Shown here: positions 8,433 to 16,706 of the stretch, piece by piece
How positions within the stretch are numbered: the stretch's first letter is position 1
Layout: the number at the start of each line of letters is the position of its first letter
DNA from: Rubrivirga marina
Lineage (GTDB): Bacteria; Bacteroidota; Rhodothermia; Rhodothermales; Rubricoccaceae
DNA: 64,000 nt
Direction of reading: 5' to 3'
Assembly: GCF_002283365.1 (NCBI RefSeq)
Contig: NZ_MQWD01000001.1
Span: 1,311,154 to 1,375,153, forward strand
Notes under the pieces: model-generated
The model's database searches: none
What the model was told of the DNA's origin: nothing
The model's input: the letters and a program-made list of their open reading frames with translations, nothing else
Made by a program: the position numbers and the translations under genes

Positions 8433-9290
8433 TCAAGGAGCAAACTCGTAGTCGATGCCGGTGATGTGTCCCCGCCAGTACGTCTGCTCGCCCTCCGGTG
8501 GCAGCCAGGCCACCTCGCCGTCGAGCGGCACCCGCATCCCGCCCCGCTCCTCGTAGTTCCAGTAGCGTCCGAGCCACCGGGTCGGCACGATTTCCCCGCC
8601 CACCATCCGACCTCGGGCCTCCGCTCGCACCGTGTCGATGAGGTCCCGCTCGTCGAACGTGAACAGCAGCGTGACGCTCGTGCCCCCGTCGGTCAACGTG
8701 CCGGAGGCCGAGCGGTCGTCCACGGCTGCCCACGTCACGCCCTGACTCGGCAGCAGAGCCGTCGGGTACCACGTCGCTTCGGCGAGGTACCGCATCAGTT
8801 CGCCCGCTGCCAACGCTCCATCGCCCCGCTCGTCGGCCACCGACACGAGACCTAACAGGGTGGCGTGGAGGATGCCTTCCCCTCCGACGTACGCGTCGTG
8901 GACTCGGGCGGGGACGCCAGGCAGTACGGCGACGCGGCCGTTCCAGACGAAGCCGGGCCGGTGGGGAGCCACCCACTGCTCCGAGGTGAACGGTTTCCAC
9001 CGGGCCCCCGACTCGCTCATGTTGAACCTGCCCTCGTGGCGCATGGCGACTCCTCGTACGACCGGCTGACCGTCTCTGAGCACCGTACGGAAGTACCGCT
9101 GGACCGGAGAGGGCAGTCCTTCGAGGTCTCGGAAGTCCACCCTCTGCTGCCGCGGCGGCGTGCGCGCTGAGTCAAGCTGCGATCGCAGCTCTCGTGTGTG
9201 GGCCTTCCACCGCTCGGCGCCGTACGTGAGCCCGACGGCATAGATGGCCATGGCCGCGAGCGCGAGGAGGGAGAGGAGCCACGGCCACAT
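8433..9290 (-). CDS. DUF6544-like membrane-anchored protein
   Basis: A protein of about 285 residues: one N-terminal membrane segment (LLSLLALAAMAIYAVGL), then an extracytoplasmic domain. Recognisable blocks are LPSPVQRYFRTVL, MRHEGRFNM, YLAEATWYPTALL, ARGRMVGGEIVPTRW and the tail WRGHITGIDYEF. They match my memory of the DUF6544 family (lipid/carrier-like beta-rich proteins of unknown function). The start is uncertain: ATG 9290 puts the membrane segment at the N-terminus, while ATG 9350 adds 20 polar residues. It stands alone between two hairpins. No function can be assigned. Confidence 0.75.
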   Translation of the reverse strand: MWPWLLSLLALAAMAIYAVGLTYGAERWKAHTRELRSQLDSARTPPRQQRVDFRDLEGLPSPVQRYFRTVLRDGQPVVRGVAMRHEGRFNMSESGARWKPFTSEQWVAPHRPGFVWNGRVAVLPGVPARVHDAYVGGEGILHATLLGLVSVADERGDGALAAGELMRYLAEATWYPTALLPSQGVTWAAVDDRSASGTLTDGGTSVTLLFTFDERDLIDTVRAEARGRMVGGEIVPTRWLGRYWNYEERGGMRVPLDGEVAWLPPEGEQTYWRGHITGIDYEFAP

Positions 9291-9441
9291 ACGGGTACCG
9301 GCTTTGGGGTGCGTGGGTTGTGGAACGGACACGTCTGTGACGCCGGGCATCTGCGTGACGAGGTGAGACGGCGGTCGAGCGCGTGGGCGCATAGGCCTTC
9401 GTCGGCCGACCCACCGAGGCGGGCGGAGCCCGAGCCAAACA

Positions 9442-9473
9442 GGGCGGGCCGGCGCCATCCCCAGCGCCGGCCC
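9442..9473 (-). terminator. Hairpin after the CBS-domain gene
   Basis: There is a perfect 12-bp stem, GCGGGCCGGCGC with GCGCCGGCCCGC, around an 8-base loop. It lies 27 bases past the minus-strand CBS gene stop. Confidence 0.65.
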
Positions 9474-9499
9474 GCTCGGCCGTCCCACATCGACTGCGT

Positions 9500-9916
9500 C
9501 TACGAGAGCTGGCGCTCCTGCCCGGCCGCGTGGCGGAGCACGTCGGCCGACGTCACGATCCCGACCAGCCGGCCCTCCTCCACGACCGGCAGCGACGAGA
9601 TGTCGTGCCGGAGCAGCGTGTCGGCGATCTCCTCGACCGACATGAGCGGGTCGGCCGTGATCGGGTCGGGCGACATGACCTCGCGGAGCGTCCGGTCGAT
9701 GCCCGGCCCCCCGTCGGCGTCCCACTCGTGGGTCCCGAGCGAGGGGCCCGCGGCGCGGAGGACGTCGCGGTCGGAGACGAGGCCGACGAGGCGGCCGCCC
9801 TCGACGACGGGGAGGTGATGGAAGGCCCCGTCGCGGAAGCGGTCGCGGGCCTGGAGGACGGTCTCGTCCGGGGCGGCGGCCTCGGGCTGGCGGGTCATCA
9901 GGTCGCGGGCGGTCAT
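9500..9916 (-). CDS. CBS-domain pair protein
   Basis: A 138-residue protein made only of a tandem CBS (Bateman) module. CBS1 is about residues 5-62 (LMTRQPEAAAPDE, HHLPVVEGGRLVGLVSDRDV) and CBS2 about 78-134 (VMSPDPITADP, SSLPVVEEGRLVGIVTSADV). Such modules bind adenine nucleotides and act as energy sensors; no effector domain is attached. It lies downstream of the porin-like and YceI genes on the same strand and may be their last co-transcribed gene, though a hairpin at 9945-9971 lies between. Stand-alone CBS proteins often accompany USPs in low-oxygen regulons, which fits the neighbourhood. Confidence 0.93.
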   Translation of the reverse strand: MTARDLMTRQPEAAAPDETVLQARDRFRDGAFHHLPVVEGGRLVGLVSDRDVLRAAGPSLGTHEWDADGGPGIDRTLREVMSPDPITADPLMSVEEIADTLLRHDISSLPVVEEGRLVGIVTSADVLRHAAGQERQLS

Positions 9917-9944
9917 GGCAGGCGGGGTCGGGAGGGAACGGAGC

Positions 9945-9971
9945 GGGGGCCGACCGCGAGAGCCGGCCCCC
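9945..9971 (-). terminator. Hairpin after the porin-like gene
   Basis: GGGGGCCG pairs with CGGCCCCC (8 bp) around an 11-base loop, 20 bases beyond the porin-like stop. It may attenuate read-through into the CBS gene. Confidence 0.5.
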
Positions 9972-9991
9972 GAGGTGCGGGCGGACGAGGC

Positions 9992-11413
9992 CTAGAAGGC
10001 CAGCGTGCCCTCGACCATGAAGCCGTTGAACGAGCCGCCGTTCAGGATGTCGCCCGTCGGGAAGTCGTTGTAGGCCTGGTCGACGTAGGACGCCTTGAGG
10101 AGCAGGTTCCGGGTCGGGAACCAGCCCGCGGCGACCTCATAGCGGTCGATCGAGACGGCGTCGCCGGCCGCCGTGATGGCGCCGTTCACGCGCGCGCCGA
10201 GCAGTTCGCCCGAGACCCGGTTGAAGCGGGCGCCGAGGTAGGCCTGCTCGTTGGGCAGGAAGCGGTAGACGGCGTCGGCGGCCAGCTGCGTCCAGGCGCG
10301 GCCGAGGTCCTCCGACTCGCCGCCGGCGAAGCCCGTCGTGTACTCGTAGGTCCCGAACAGCTCGAGGCCGTTGAACTTGACGAACGGGTTGACCATCACG
10401 CTCGTGACCGACTCGGTAAAGCCGGGGTTGATGCGGCCCGTCGTGAACGCGCTGCCGCCGGGGACGTCGAGCACGTTGTAGAACCGCGAGCCGGTCCGGT
10501 CGCCGCCGTAGAGCGTGTTGCGGCCGGCGTTGCGGTTGCCGTAGGCCGACCCCGTCAGGCGGAGGCGGAGCGCCTCCGTGACCTGGCGGTCGAGGCCGAG
10601 CTTGCCATAGAGCGAGTACGAGCGGCCCTCGGGGTCTGTGACGGACCCCTTGATCTCGCCGTTCGTGACGCCGAGCATAGCGATCGCGCCGTTCGAGCGA
10701 GCGTAGACCTCGCCGCCGATCTCGGTCGTGAACGCGTCCATGATGTTGTTGCCCACGAACGGGTTGTAGAACGCGTTGCCGTTGTCGGTCCGGCGGAAGT
10801 GGGCGTCGCCGTAGTTGATCTCCATGTGGCCGAGCCGGACGGTCGCGACCTCGAAGATCCGGTCGACGAGCGGACTGCCGAGCCACGGGGCGCCGTCGAC
10901 CTGGAGGTAACCGCCCTTCACCCACGTCTCCTGGTGGTGACGCGACGAGAGGTAGGTCTCGAGGTTGACCTGGACGCCGTCGGCGAGGAGGGCGTTCACG
11001 TTGAGGTTGGCCGTGGCGAGGTTGAAGCCCGGGCCGATCTCCGCGAGCGCGTTCACGTTCTCACCGTCGACCATGAACGCGTTGTTGCTGTGGTCGAGGG
11101 CCTGGAACTGCTGGGCGAAGGCGCCGCCGATGCGGAGCTGCGGGGTGGTGCCGCGGAGGCGCGAGGCCGTCTTCGGCGCCTCGAACGTGTTGAGGCCGCG
11201 GAAGTCGGGCGGGCGCTGGTTGGGGTACTGGACGAGCGGGTTGTCCGTCTCGTCGGGCGGCGTGGCGTCGTCGGTGGTGGCGTCACTCGCCGAGGAGTCG
11301 TCGGCGAGGACGGCGGGCGTGGCGCTGTAGGCCGGGTCGGTGGAGGCGACCTGGGCCGAGGCCGCGATCGAGAAGAAGGAAGCGACCAGCGCGAGGGCGA
11401 GGAGGCGTGTCAT
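9992..11413 (-). CDS. Porin-like outer-membrane beta-barrel protein
   Basis: A 473-residue protein. A clear signal peptide (MTRLLALALVASFFSIAASA) is followed by an acidic, Thr/Asp-rich linker (about residues 25-60) and alternating amphipathic strands rich in aromatic and glycine residues. The C-terminus ends in the hydrophobic strand VEGTLAF with terminal Phe, as in outer-membrane barrels. Blocks such as FRRTDNGNAFYNPFVGN and the GFTESVTSVMVNPF region look like a porin-type fold, but I cannot name a substrate. I chose the ATG at 11413 because the signal peptide starts there. It sits 31 bases downstream of a YceI gene. Confidence 0.75.
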   Translation of the reverse strand: MTRLLALALVASFFSIAASAQVASTDPAYSATPAVLADDSSASDATTDDATPPDETDNPLVQYPNQRPPDFRGLNTFEAPKTASRLRGTTPQLRIGGAFAQQFQALDHSNNAFMVDGENVNALAEIGPGFNLATANLNVNALLADGVQVNLETYLSSRHHQETWVKGGYLQVDGAPWLGSPLVDRIFEVATVRLGHMEINYGDAHFRRTDNGNAFYNPFVGNNIMDAFTTEIGGEVYARSNGAIAMLGVTNGEIKGSVTDPEGRSYSLYGKLGLDRQVTEALRLRLTGSAYGNRNAGRNTLYGGDRTGSRFYNVLDVPGGSAFTTGRINPGFTESVTSVMVNPFVKFNGLELFGTYEYTTGFAGGESEDLGRAWTQLAADAVYRFLPNEQAYLGARFNRVSGELLGARVNGAITAAGDAVSIDRYEVAAGWFPTRNLLLKASYVDQAYNDFPTGDILNGGSFNGFMVEGTLAF

Positions 11414-11444
11414 GACGGTGGGGGTATGGGGTGGGGATGGTGGG

Positions 11445-12011
11445 TTAGCGGGGCGCGGCGACGAGGTCGAAGCGCACCGTGATGGCGTCGTGGGCACGGA
11501 CCAGCCCGAGGGCGTGGGCCGGCGGCTCGACGCCGAAGTCGGTCATGCGGAGGGGCAGCCGGCCGCGGACGTCGACGCGGCCGTTGGACCGGCGGCGGCC
11601 CTCGGCCGTGACGGCCACACGGCGCGCGGTGCCGGCGAGCCGGAGCGTCCCGACGGCGCGGACGGGGACCCACTCGCCGGGCCGGGGCTCGGAGGCGAGC
11701 GCCTCGGCGCCGTCGAGGACGTACCGGACGTCGGGGTGGGCCGCGGCGCCGAGCGCGTTCCGGAGGTCGCGCGTCATCGGCCGAGATCCGCAGTCGAAGG
11801 CGCGGACCGGCACGACGACCTCGCCGTCGAGGTCGCGGTCGCCGACCCGGGCCTCGCCGCCGACCACGCCGGCCTCGCACGTCCAGGCGCCCGTCGTCGC
11901 GGTCCCGTCGATCCAGAACCGGCTGCCGTCGGCCACGGCGTAGCGCGTGGGCGGGGCGGGGGCGAGCCCGACGAGGGCGACCAGGGCGAGGGCGGAGGCG
12001 AGGCGGCGCAT
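11445..12011 (-). CDS. YceI-family periplasmic protein (divergent copy)
   Basis: A 188-residue protein with a signal peptide (LASALALVALVGLA) and the YceI lipocalin-like pattern: FWIDGTATTGAWTCEA, the Cys-containing FDCGSRPMTRDLRNAL block, GTLRLAGTARRV and MTDFGVEPP. YceI proteins bind long-chain isoprenoid-like lipids in the periplasm. The gene lies 33 bases after a second YceI gene with the same block order (CGNGTMNGKLRDAL there), so the pair are tandem paralogs that have diverged strongly. The true ligand is unknown. Confidence 0.87.
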   Translation of the reverse strand: MRRLASALALVALVGLAPAPPTRYAVADGSRFWIDGTATTGAWTCEAGVVGGEARVGDRDLDGEVVVPVRAFDCGSRPMTRDLRNALGAAAHPDVRYVLDGAEALASEPRPGEWVPVRAVGTLRLAGTARRVAVTAEGRRRSNGRVDVRGRLPLRMTDFGVEPPAHALGLVRAHDAITVRFDLVAAPR

Positions 12012-12044
12012 GGCGGCGGGGCGCTCAGGGAGACCGAGGCGGGG

Positions 12045-12617
12045 CTAGCGGGCGGCCGTGACGTCGAACTTGACGGTCACGCGGTCGCCGGTGCGGAGCG
12101 CGCCGGCCATCGCGCGCGGCGGGTCGACGCCGAACTGGCTCATGGTCACGGGCACCTCGCCGGTGAACTGGAACCGGCCGCCCGACAGGACGCGGCCGTT
12201 GGCCCGGACGGTCTGCGTCCGCGTGGTCCCGTGGATCGTGAGCTGGCCTGTGGCCTCGACGAGGAACCGGCCGTTGTTGGGCTGCCCGACGCGGGCGTTC
12301 GTGAGCGCGAACCGGATCGGCGCGGAGCCGAGCGCGTCGCGGAGCTTCCCGTTCATCGTCCCGTTCCCGCACTCGAGGCCGGCGACGGGGGTCGTGACGG
12401 TGAGCCCGCTGATGCCCGTAATCGCGGTGCCGGAGACGGCCGCGTCGAGGGCCGCCGAGACCTGCTCGGCCTCGCACTCCCAGTCGTGGACGGTGGAGGT
12501 GCCCTCGACCCAGACGCGGCTGCCGGACGTGAAGGAGTACCGCGGTAGAGCGCTCCAGCCGGCCAGGCCGACGAGCGCGACGAGGACGAGCGCGGTGAAG
12601 GAGGAACGAGCAGTCAT
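12045..12617 (-). CDS. YceI-family periplasmic protein
   Basis: A 190-residue protein with an N-terminal signal peptide (FTALVLVALVGLAGWSA). It has the canonical YceI blocks: VWVEGTSTVHDWECEA, LECGNGTMNGKLRDAL, GQLTIHGTTRTQTV and PVTMSQFGVDPP. Known relatives bind polyisoprenoid lipids; in other bacteria they are induced by acid, high pH or low oxygen. I chose the ATG at 12617, which begins the signal peptide; 11 further upstream codons are possible. It probably heads a minus-strand run yceI-yceI-porin-CBS. Its promoter region holds a GTAGGG motif pair. Confidence 0.93.
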   Translation of the reverse strand: MTARSSFTALVLVALVGLAGWSALPRYSFTSGSRVWVEGTSTVHDWECEAEQVSAALDAAVSGTAITGISGLTVTTPVAGLECGNGTMNGKLRDALGSAPIRFALTNARVGQPNNGRFLVEATGQLTIHGTTRTQTVRANGRVLSGGRFQFTGEVPVTMSQFGVDPPRAMAGALRTGDRVTVKFDVTAAR

Positions 12618-12951
12618 GGCCGTGAGGGCGGGTGGAGTGGATGACCCCAAGCAACCCCGCGGCGGGCCACCCCCTTGCCAGCGAGGGAGTGATCCGTTCC
12701 GTAAGCGGAGCCCAGCGAGCGGTCGCGGGGCCGCCCTCCGGTCCCCGTGCCGGGCGATCCCCTACGCCGACCGCGCTGTAGGGGCGGCCCCCGCACGGCG
12801 GGGAGGGGACGCACGCCCCGGCCCCGGGGGGCCGTCTGGCAGCGCGCGAGCCACCCCCGCCAGAACCTCCGTATGTCCCGGCCGGGCCTTCCACCTTGTG
12901 GCCCGCGGTGCCCCTATCGGTCCCCCACTCGCGCCCCCGACGCGCAGAGCC
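12618..12951. promoter_or_regulatory. Divergent promoter region with a back-to-back GTAGGG motif pair
   Basis: A 334-base region between divergent yceI and USP genes. A minus-strand copy GTAGGGGATCGCCC is read from 12765 leftwards, and a plus-strand copy GTAGGGGCGGCCCCC starts at 12778. The two motifs face away from each other, 12 bases apart. No gene-like coding was seen in this region. Confidence 0.4.
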
Positions 12952-13866
12952 ATGACTCCACTCCACACCGTCGTCGTCGCCGTCGACTTCTCGACCGGCT
13001 CCGAGGCCGCGCTCGCGTGCGCGGCCGACCTCGCGCGCCGCGCCGGCGCCGCCCTCCACGTCCTCCATGCCGACGTCTTGTTCCAGTCGTCGGGCGACGG
13101 GGCGCCTCCCGACGGCGCGCCCGGCGGGACGCTCCGCCTCCGCCTCGACCGTGCCGCGCGCGACGCCGGCGCCCCCGACGCGACGATCGCCGTCGTCCGC
13201 GACGTCAAGGCCGTCGCCGCGATCCAGCGCTACGCCGAGGACGTCGACGCCGACCTCCTCGTGGTCGGGACGCACGGGCGGACGGGCGTGGCGCGGCTGC
13301 TCCTGGGGAGCGTGGCCGAGGCGTGCGTGGCGTCGGCCCCGTGCCCGGTCCTGACCGTCCCCCGCACGGCCGCCCCGGTCGGCCCGTCGCCCGAGGCGGC
13401 TGTCCTCGTGGCCGTCGACTTCAGCGATCGGAGCCGGTCGGCCGTCGCGGCCGGCCGCCACCTCGCCGACCTCTACGGGGCCGGCCTCGAACTCGTCCAC
13501 GTCGTCCGCGACGGCGGGCCGTACCCGGGCCTCGCACCCAACATCCTGTCGCTCGTCGACTTCGACCCGGCGCAAGGCGAGGCCATGCGCGAGCGGCTGG
13601 CGCGGTTCGCGGAGACGGTCCCGGGAGCGGCGCCGGACGCCCTCCACGTCGGCCTCGGTGACCCGTCGCGGGTGGTCGCCGCGCTCGCCGCCGAGCGGGG
13701 CGCCAGGGCCGTCGCCCTCGGCACGCACGGGCGGCGGGGCCTGGCCCACGCGCTCATCGGGAGCGTGGCCGAGGCCGCCCTCCGCCGCTCGCCCTGCCCC
13801 GTTCTCACGCTCCGCCAGCCGCACCGCCTCGGCCGCGTCGAGCTCCCGGTCGCGCTGGCCTCCTGA
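12952..13866 (+). CDS. Universal stress protein, two tandem UspA domains
   Basis: A 304-residue tandem USP. It opens with HTVVVAVDFSTGSE, the usual first strand with its Asp. The nucleotide-binding signatures are GTHGRTGVARLLLGSVAEAC (first half) and GTHGRRGLAHALIGS (second half). The open frame extends far upstream, but similarity to USPs begins exactly at the ATG at 12952. A third USP gene follows after 12 bases, then a sensor kinase and response regulator, all on the same strand, so USP-USP-kinase-regulator probably form one operon driven from the motif-bearing region at 12618-12951. Confidence 0.93.
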   Translation: MTPLHTVVVAVDFSTGSEAALACAADLARRAGAALHVLHADVLFQSSGDGAPPDGAPGGTLRLRLDRAARDAGAPDATIAVVRDVKAVAAIQRYAEDVDADLLVVGTHGRTGVARLLLGSVAEACVASAPCPVLTVPRTAAPVGPSPEAAVLVAVDFSDRSRSAVAAGRHLADLYGAGLELVHVVRDGGPYPGLAPNILSLVDFDPAQGEAMRERLARFAETVPGAAPDALHVGLGDPSRVVAALAAERGARAVALGTHGRRGLAHALIGSVAEAALRRSPCPVLTLRQPHRLGRVELPVALAS

Positions 13867-13878
13867 CCCCCCCCGGCC

Positions 13879-15108
13879 ATGCTGTCCCTCCAGACGATCC
13901 TCTTCCCGACCGACGGCTCCCCGCGTGCCGAGGCTGCCCGCCCCCTCGCCGACCGGCTCGCCCGCCGGACCGGCGCCACCCTCCACGTCCTCCGTGTCGA
14001 GGTCATCCCGCCCGTGGCCGACCTCCGGTTCGACCCGGCCCCCCGTCCGCCCGGGAAGGCCGAGGCGGGCGTCCTCGAGGTCCACCGCCGGTTCCCGACC
14101 GCGGGCGACGCCATCGCCCTCTACGCCGAGGAGGCTGCGGTCGACCTCATCGTGATGGGGACGCACGGGCGGACCGGCGTCGACCGGCTCACGCTGGGCT
14201 CGACGGCCGAGCGCGTCCTCCGCCAGGCGCCCTGTCCCGTTCTGACCGTCGGCCCCGACGCGACGCCGCACGCGGAGGGCCCGGTGCTCGCCCCCCTCGC
14301 CTTCGACTCGGCGTCGGACCTCGTGCTGGAGACGGCCGCGGCCCTCGCCGAGGACGAGGGCGTTCCGCTTGTGGCCGTCCACGTCATCGAGCCGAGCACG
14401 TTGCCGCTGCCGTACGCCATGACGCTCCCGCCGTTCGACCCGGCCGAGCTGATCGGGCGCGTCGAGGCCACGCTCGGGCGGTGGACCGCGGCCGTCGCCG
14501 AGCGCGTCCCCGTCACGATCGAGGCGCGCGTTGGAACGCCGGGCTCGGAGGTCGTCGGGGCCGCCCGGGAGTCCGGCGCCGGCCTCGTGGTCCAAGCCAG
14601 CCACGGTCGCCGCGGCCTCAGCCGGTGGCTGCTGGGGAGCGTGGCCGAGGGCGTCGTGCGTCACGCGCCGTGCCCCGTCCTCACGCTGCGGATCGGGGCC
14701 CGCGGGCTCCGTCTCGGCGCCGAGGCCGACCTCCGCCCGGTCCCGCGCGACGAGTGGGCCGACCTGTTCGACGCGCTCTCGGAGCGGGCCGCGCGGTCGC
14801 CGCACACCGTCTCGCTCGCCGTCGTCTCGCCCGATGCCGAGGGCGCGGTCTACGATGCCGCCCCTCTCATCGGGATCACGTACGACCCGCACGACGACGC
14901 CGTCGAGGTGCTCGTCGAGGGCGGCGGCCACCACGCGCTCCGGCCGTTCGCCGTCCGTGCCGAGGCCGGAGCCTGGGCCCCCGACGCCGCGCGCGACGCC
15001 GGGGCCCGCGGCCCGTGGGCCGTCGAGGTCGTCCGCGCCGACGGTACCCGCGAGCGGCTCGTGATGGCCGAGCGCGCGCCCGAGGCGGCCGGAGCCGTGC
15101 ACGCATGA
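13879..15108 (+). CDS. Tandem universal stress protein with C-terminal DUF5335-like domain
   Basis: A 409-residue protein in three parts. USP domain 1 (about 1-135) has GTHGRTGVDRLTLGSTAERV. USP domain 2 (about 138-275) has an altered signature ASHGRRGLSRWLLGS. The C-terminal ~125 residues start near DEWADLFDALSERA and contain GITYDPHDDAVEVLV. I take this last part as the small DUF5335 family, otherwise found as separate short proteins; the fusion is unusual. The stop codon overlaps the start of the histidine kinase (ATGA), so translation is coupled. A role linking stress-protein nucleotide binding to the kinase is possible but not shown. Confidence 0.85.
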   Translation: MLSLQTILFPTDGSPRAEAARPLADRLARRTGATLHVLRVEVIPPVADLRFDPAPRPPGKAEAGVLEVHRRFPTAGDAIALYAEEAAVDLIVMGTHGRTGVDRLTLGSTAERVLRQAPCPVLTVGPDATPHAEGPVLAPLAFDSASDLVLETAAALAEDEGVPLVAVHVIEPSTLPLPYAMTLPPFDPAELIGRVEATLGRWTAAVAERVPVTIEARVGTPGSEVVGAARESGAGLVVQASHGRRGLSRWLLGSVAEGVVRHAPCPVLTLRIGARGLRLGAEADLRPVPRDEWADLFDALSERAARSPHTVSLAVVSPDAEGAVYDAAPLIGITYDPHDDAVEVLVEGGGHHALRPFAVRAEAGAWAPDAARDAGARGPWAVEVVRADGTRERLVMAERAPEAAGAVHA

Positions 15109-16706
15109 TGCTCCCGCACCGCTCCGCGCCCGCCGCGGCGGCCTCGCTGCCCCCCGCACTCAAGGCCGCCGTCGCCGAGCTCGCCCTCCGCGAGCTGACG
15201 CAGGCGGCCTTCGGCGGCGTCGACGCCACCGGCCGGACCGAGGCCACGATCGTCGCTGAGGCCCTCGACGTGTCGGCCGCCCTGTTCTCGCTCGTCGACG
15301 ACGAGCGCGCGCTGCGGGCCGGCGCCGTGGCCCGCTGGGACGGCCTCCCGGCGGAGCTCGCGGTCGAGGGCCCGATCGCCGAGGCGCTCGGCACGCCCGC
15401 CTGCGTCCGCCTCGACCCGCTCCCGGAGCCCCTCGCCGGGGCCGGCGAAGCGGTCGCGATCCGCGTCGGGACGGACGACCGACCGTTCGCGCTCCTCGTC
15501 GTCGCCGGGGCGACGGGCGAGGACGCCCGTGTCCGGGCCTTCCTCCACGCCGTCGCGAGCGCGGTCCACGCGCGGATGGCGCTCGACGCCACGCGGCGGG
15601 CGCTCGAGGAGAGCCAGGCCCGCGCGATCTCCGTCCTCGGCACGACCGTCGACGGCGTCATCACGATCGACGCGAACGGCACGATCGAGAGCTTCAACGC
15701 CGGGGCCGAGCGGATCTTCGGGTACGCCTCGGCCGACGTCGTCGGGCGGAACGTGTCGGTGCTCATGCCCGAGCCGTACCGCTCCGAGCACGACGGCTAC
15801 CTCGAGGCCTACCACGAGACGGGCGTCGGGCGGATCATCGGGGTCGGGCGCGAGGTCGTCGGGCGGCGGAGCTCGGGCGAGACGTTCCCGATGGACCTCG
15901 CCGTGAGCCGGGTCGAGCTGCCGGACGGCACCACGATCTTCACCGGCGTCATCCGCGACATCACCGAGCGGCGCGTGCTGGAGCGCGAGGTGCTCCGCAT
16001 CGCCGAGGCCGAGCGCCGGCGGATCGGGCAGGACCTCCACGACGGGCTCGGGCAGGAGCTCACGGCCATCGGCCTGTTCCTCCGCGGCCACGTCAAGGCG
16101 CTCGAGCGCGACGGGTCCGAGCGGGCCCCCGAGGCCGCCCGCCTCGTGGGGCTCGTGGACGAGGCCGACGCCCACGCCCGCGGCCTGGCCCGGTCGCTCG
16201 TGCCGGTCGAGCTGGAGCAGAACGGGCTCGAGACCGCGCTCGCCCGCCTCGCCGAGCGGGCGACGGCCCTCTACGGGACGGCCGTCCACTCCGAGACGAC
16301 GGGGTCGGGCCCGGCCGAGGCCTCGGCCCTCCGCGCCGACGCCGCCACCAACCTGTTCTGGATCGCACAGGAGGCCGTCTCGAACGCCATCCAGCACGGC
16401 CGTGCCGCCCACGTCCGCGTCGTCCTCGTCCGCGGGGCCGACCGGCTCCGCCTCCGGGTCGAGGACGACGGCGTCGGCTTCGACCCTGCCGGCCTCGACG
16501 GCCAGTCAGCCGAGGCCGCCGCCCGCGACGTCAGCGCGCCGGCCCGGCCGGCCGACCAGCGCGGCATGGGCCTCCGCATCATGCACTACCGCGCCCACCT
16601 CGCCGGGGGCGCCCTCGAGATCCGCCCCGGCGCCGAGGGCGGCACCGTCGTCACCTGCGCCGTCCCCCTCCGCAGCTCCGGATTCCACGCCTCGCCCTCG
16701 CCATGA
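15105..16706 (+). CDS. GAF-PAS sensor histidine kinase (NarL/HisKA_3 type)
   Basis: A 533-residue soluble kinase without membrane segments. It has a GAF-like domain (about 25-165), a PAS domain (about 175-290, containing GVITIDANGTIESFNAGAE), a HisKA_3 dimerisation domain with RRRIGQDLHDGLGQ (phosphorylated His312), and an HATPase domain with N box EAVSNAIQHG, G1 DDGVGFDP and G2 GMGLRIM. It should sense a cytoplasmic cue, possibly a redox or gas ligand, but no heme ligand can be proven. It starts inside the stop of the USP-DUF5335 gene and ends inside the start of the regulator gene (both ATGA), so all three are co-translated. The kinase/USP/CBS/PPDK company recalls DevS/DosT-type systems. 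Confidence 0.94.
   Translation: MMLPHRSAPAAAASLPPALKAAVAELALRELTQAAFGGVDATGRTEATIVAEALDVSAALFSLVDDERALRAGAVARWDGLPAELAVEGPIAEALGTPACVRLDPLPEPLAGAGEAVAIRVGTDDRPFALLVVAGATGEDARVRAFLHAVASAVHARMALDATRRALEESQARAISVLGTTVDGVITIDANGTIESFNAGAERIFGYASADVVGRNVSVLMPEPYRSEHDGYLEAYHETGVGRIIGVGREVVGRRSSGETFPMDLAVSRVELPDGTTIFTGVIRDITERRVLEREVLRIAEAERRRIGQDLHDGLGQELTAIGLFLRGHVKALERDGSERAPEAARLVGLVDEADAHARGLARSLVPVELEQNGLETALARLAERATALYGTAVHSETTGSGPAEASALRADAATNLFWIAQEAVSNAIQHGRAAHVRVVLVRGADRLRLRVEDDGVGFDPAGLDGQSAEAAARDVSAPARPADQRGMGLRIMHYRAHLAGGALEIRPGAEGGTVVTCAVPLRSSGFHASPSP

Noticed and set aside
12025-15159. Minus-strand open frame of about 1044 codons over two USP genes
   Set aside because: The plus-strand USP signatures are unmistakable; the antisense product has no recognisable motif.
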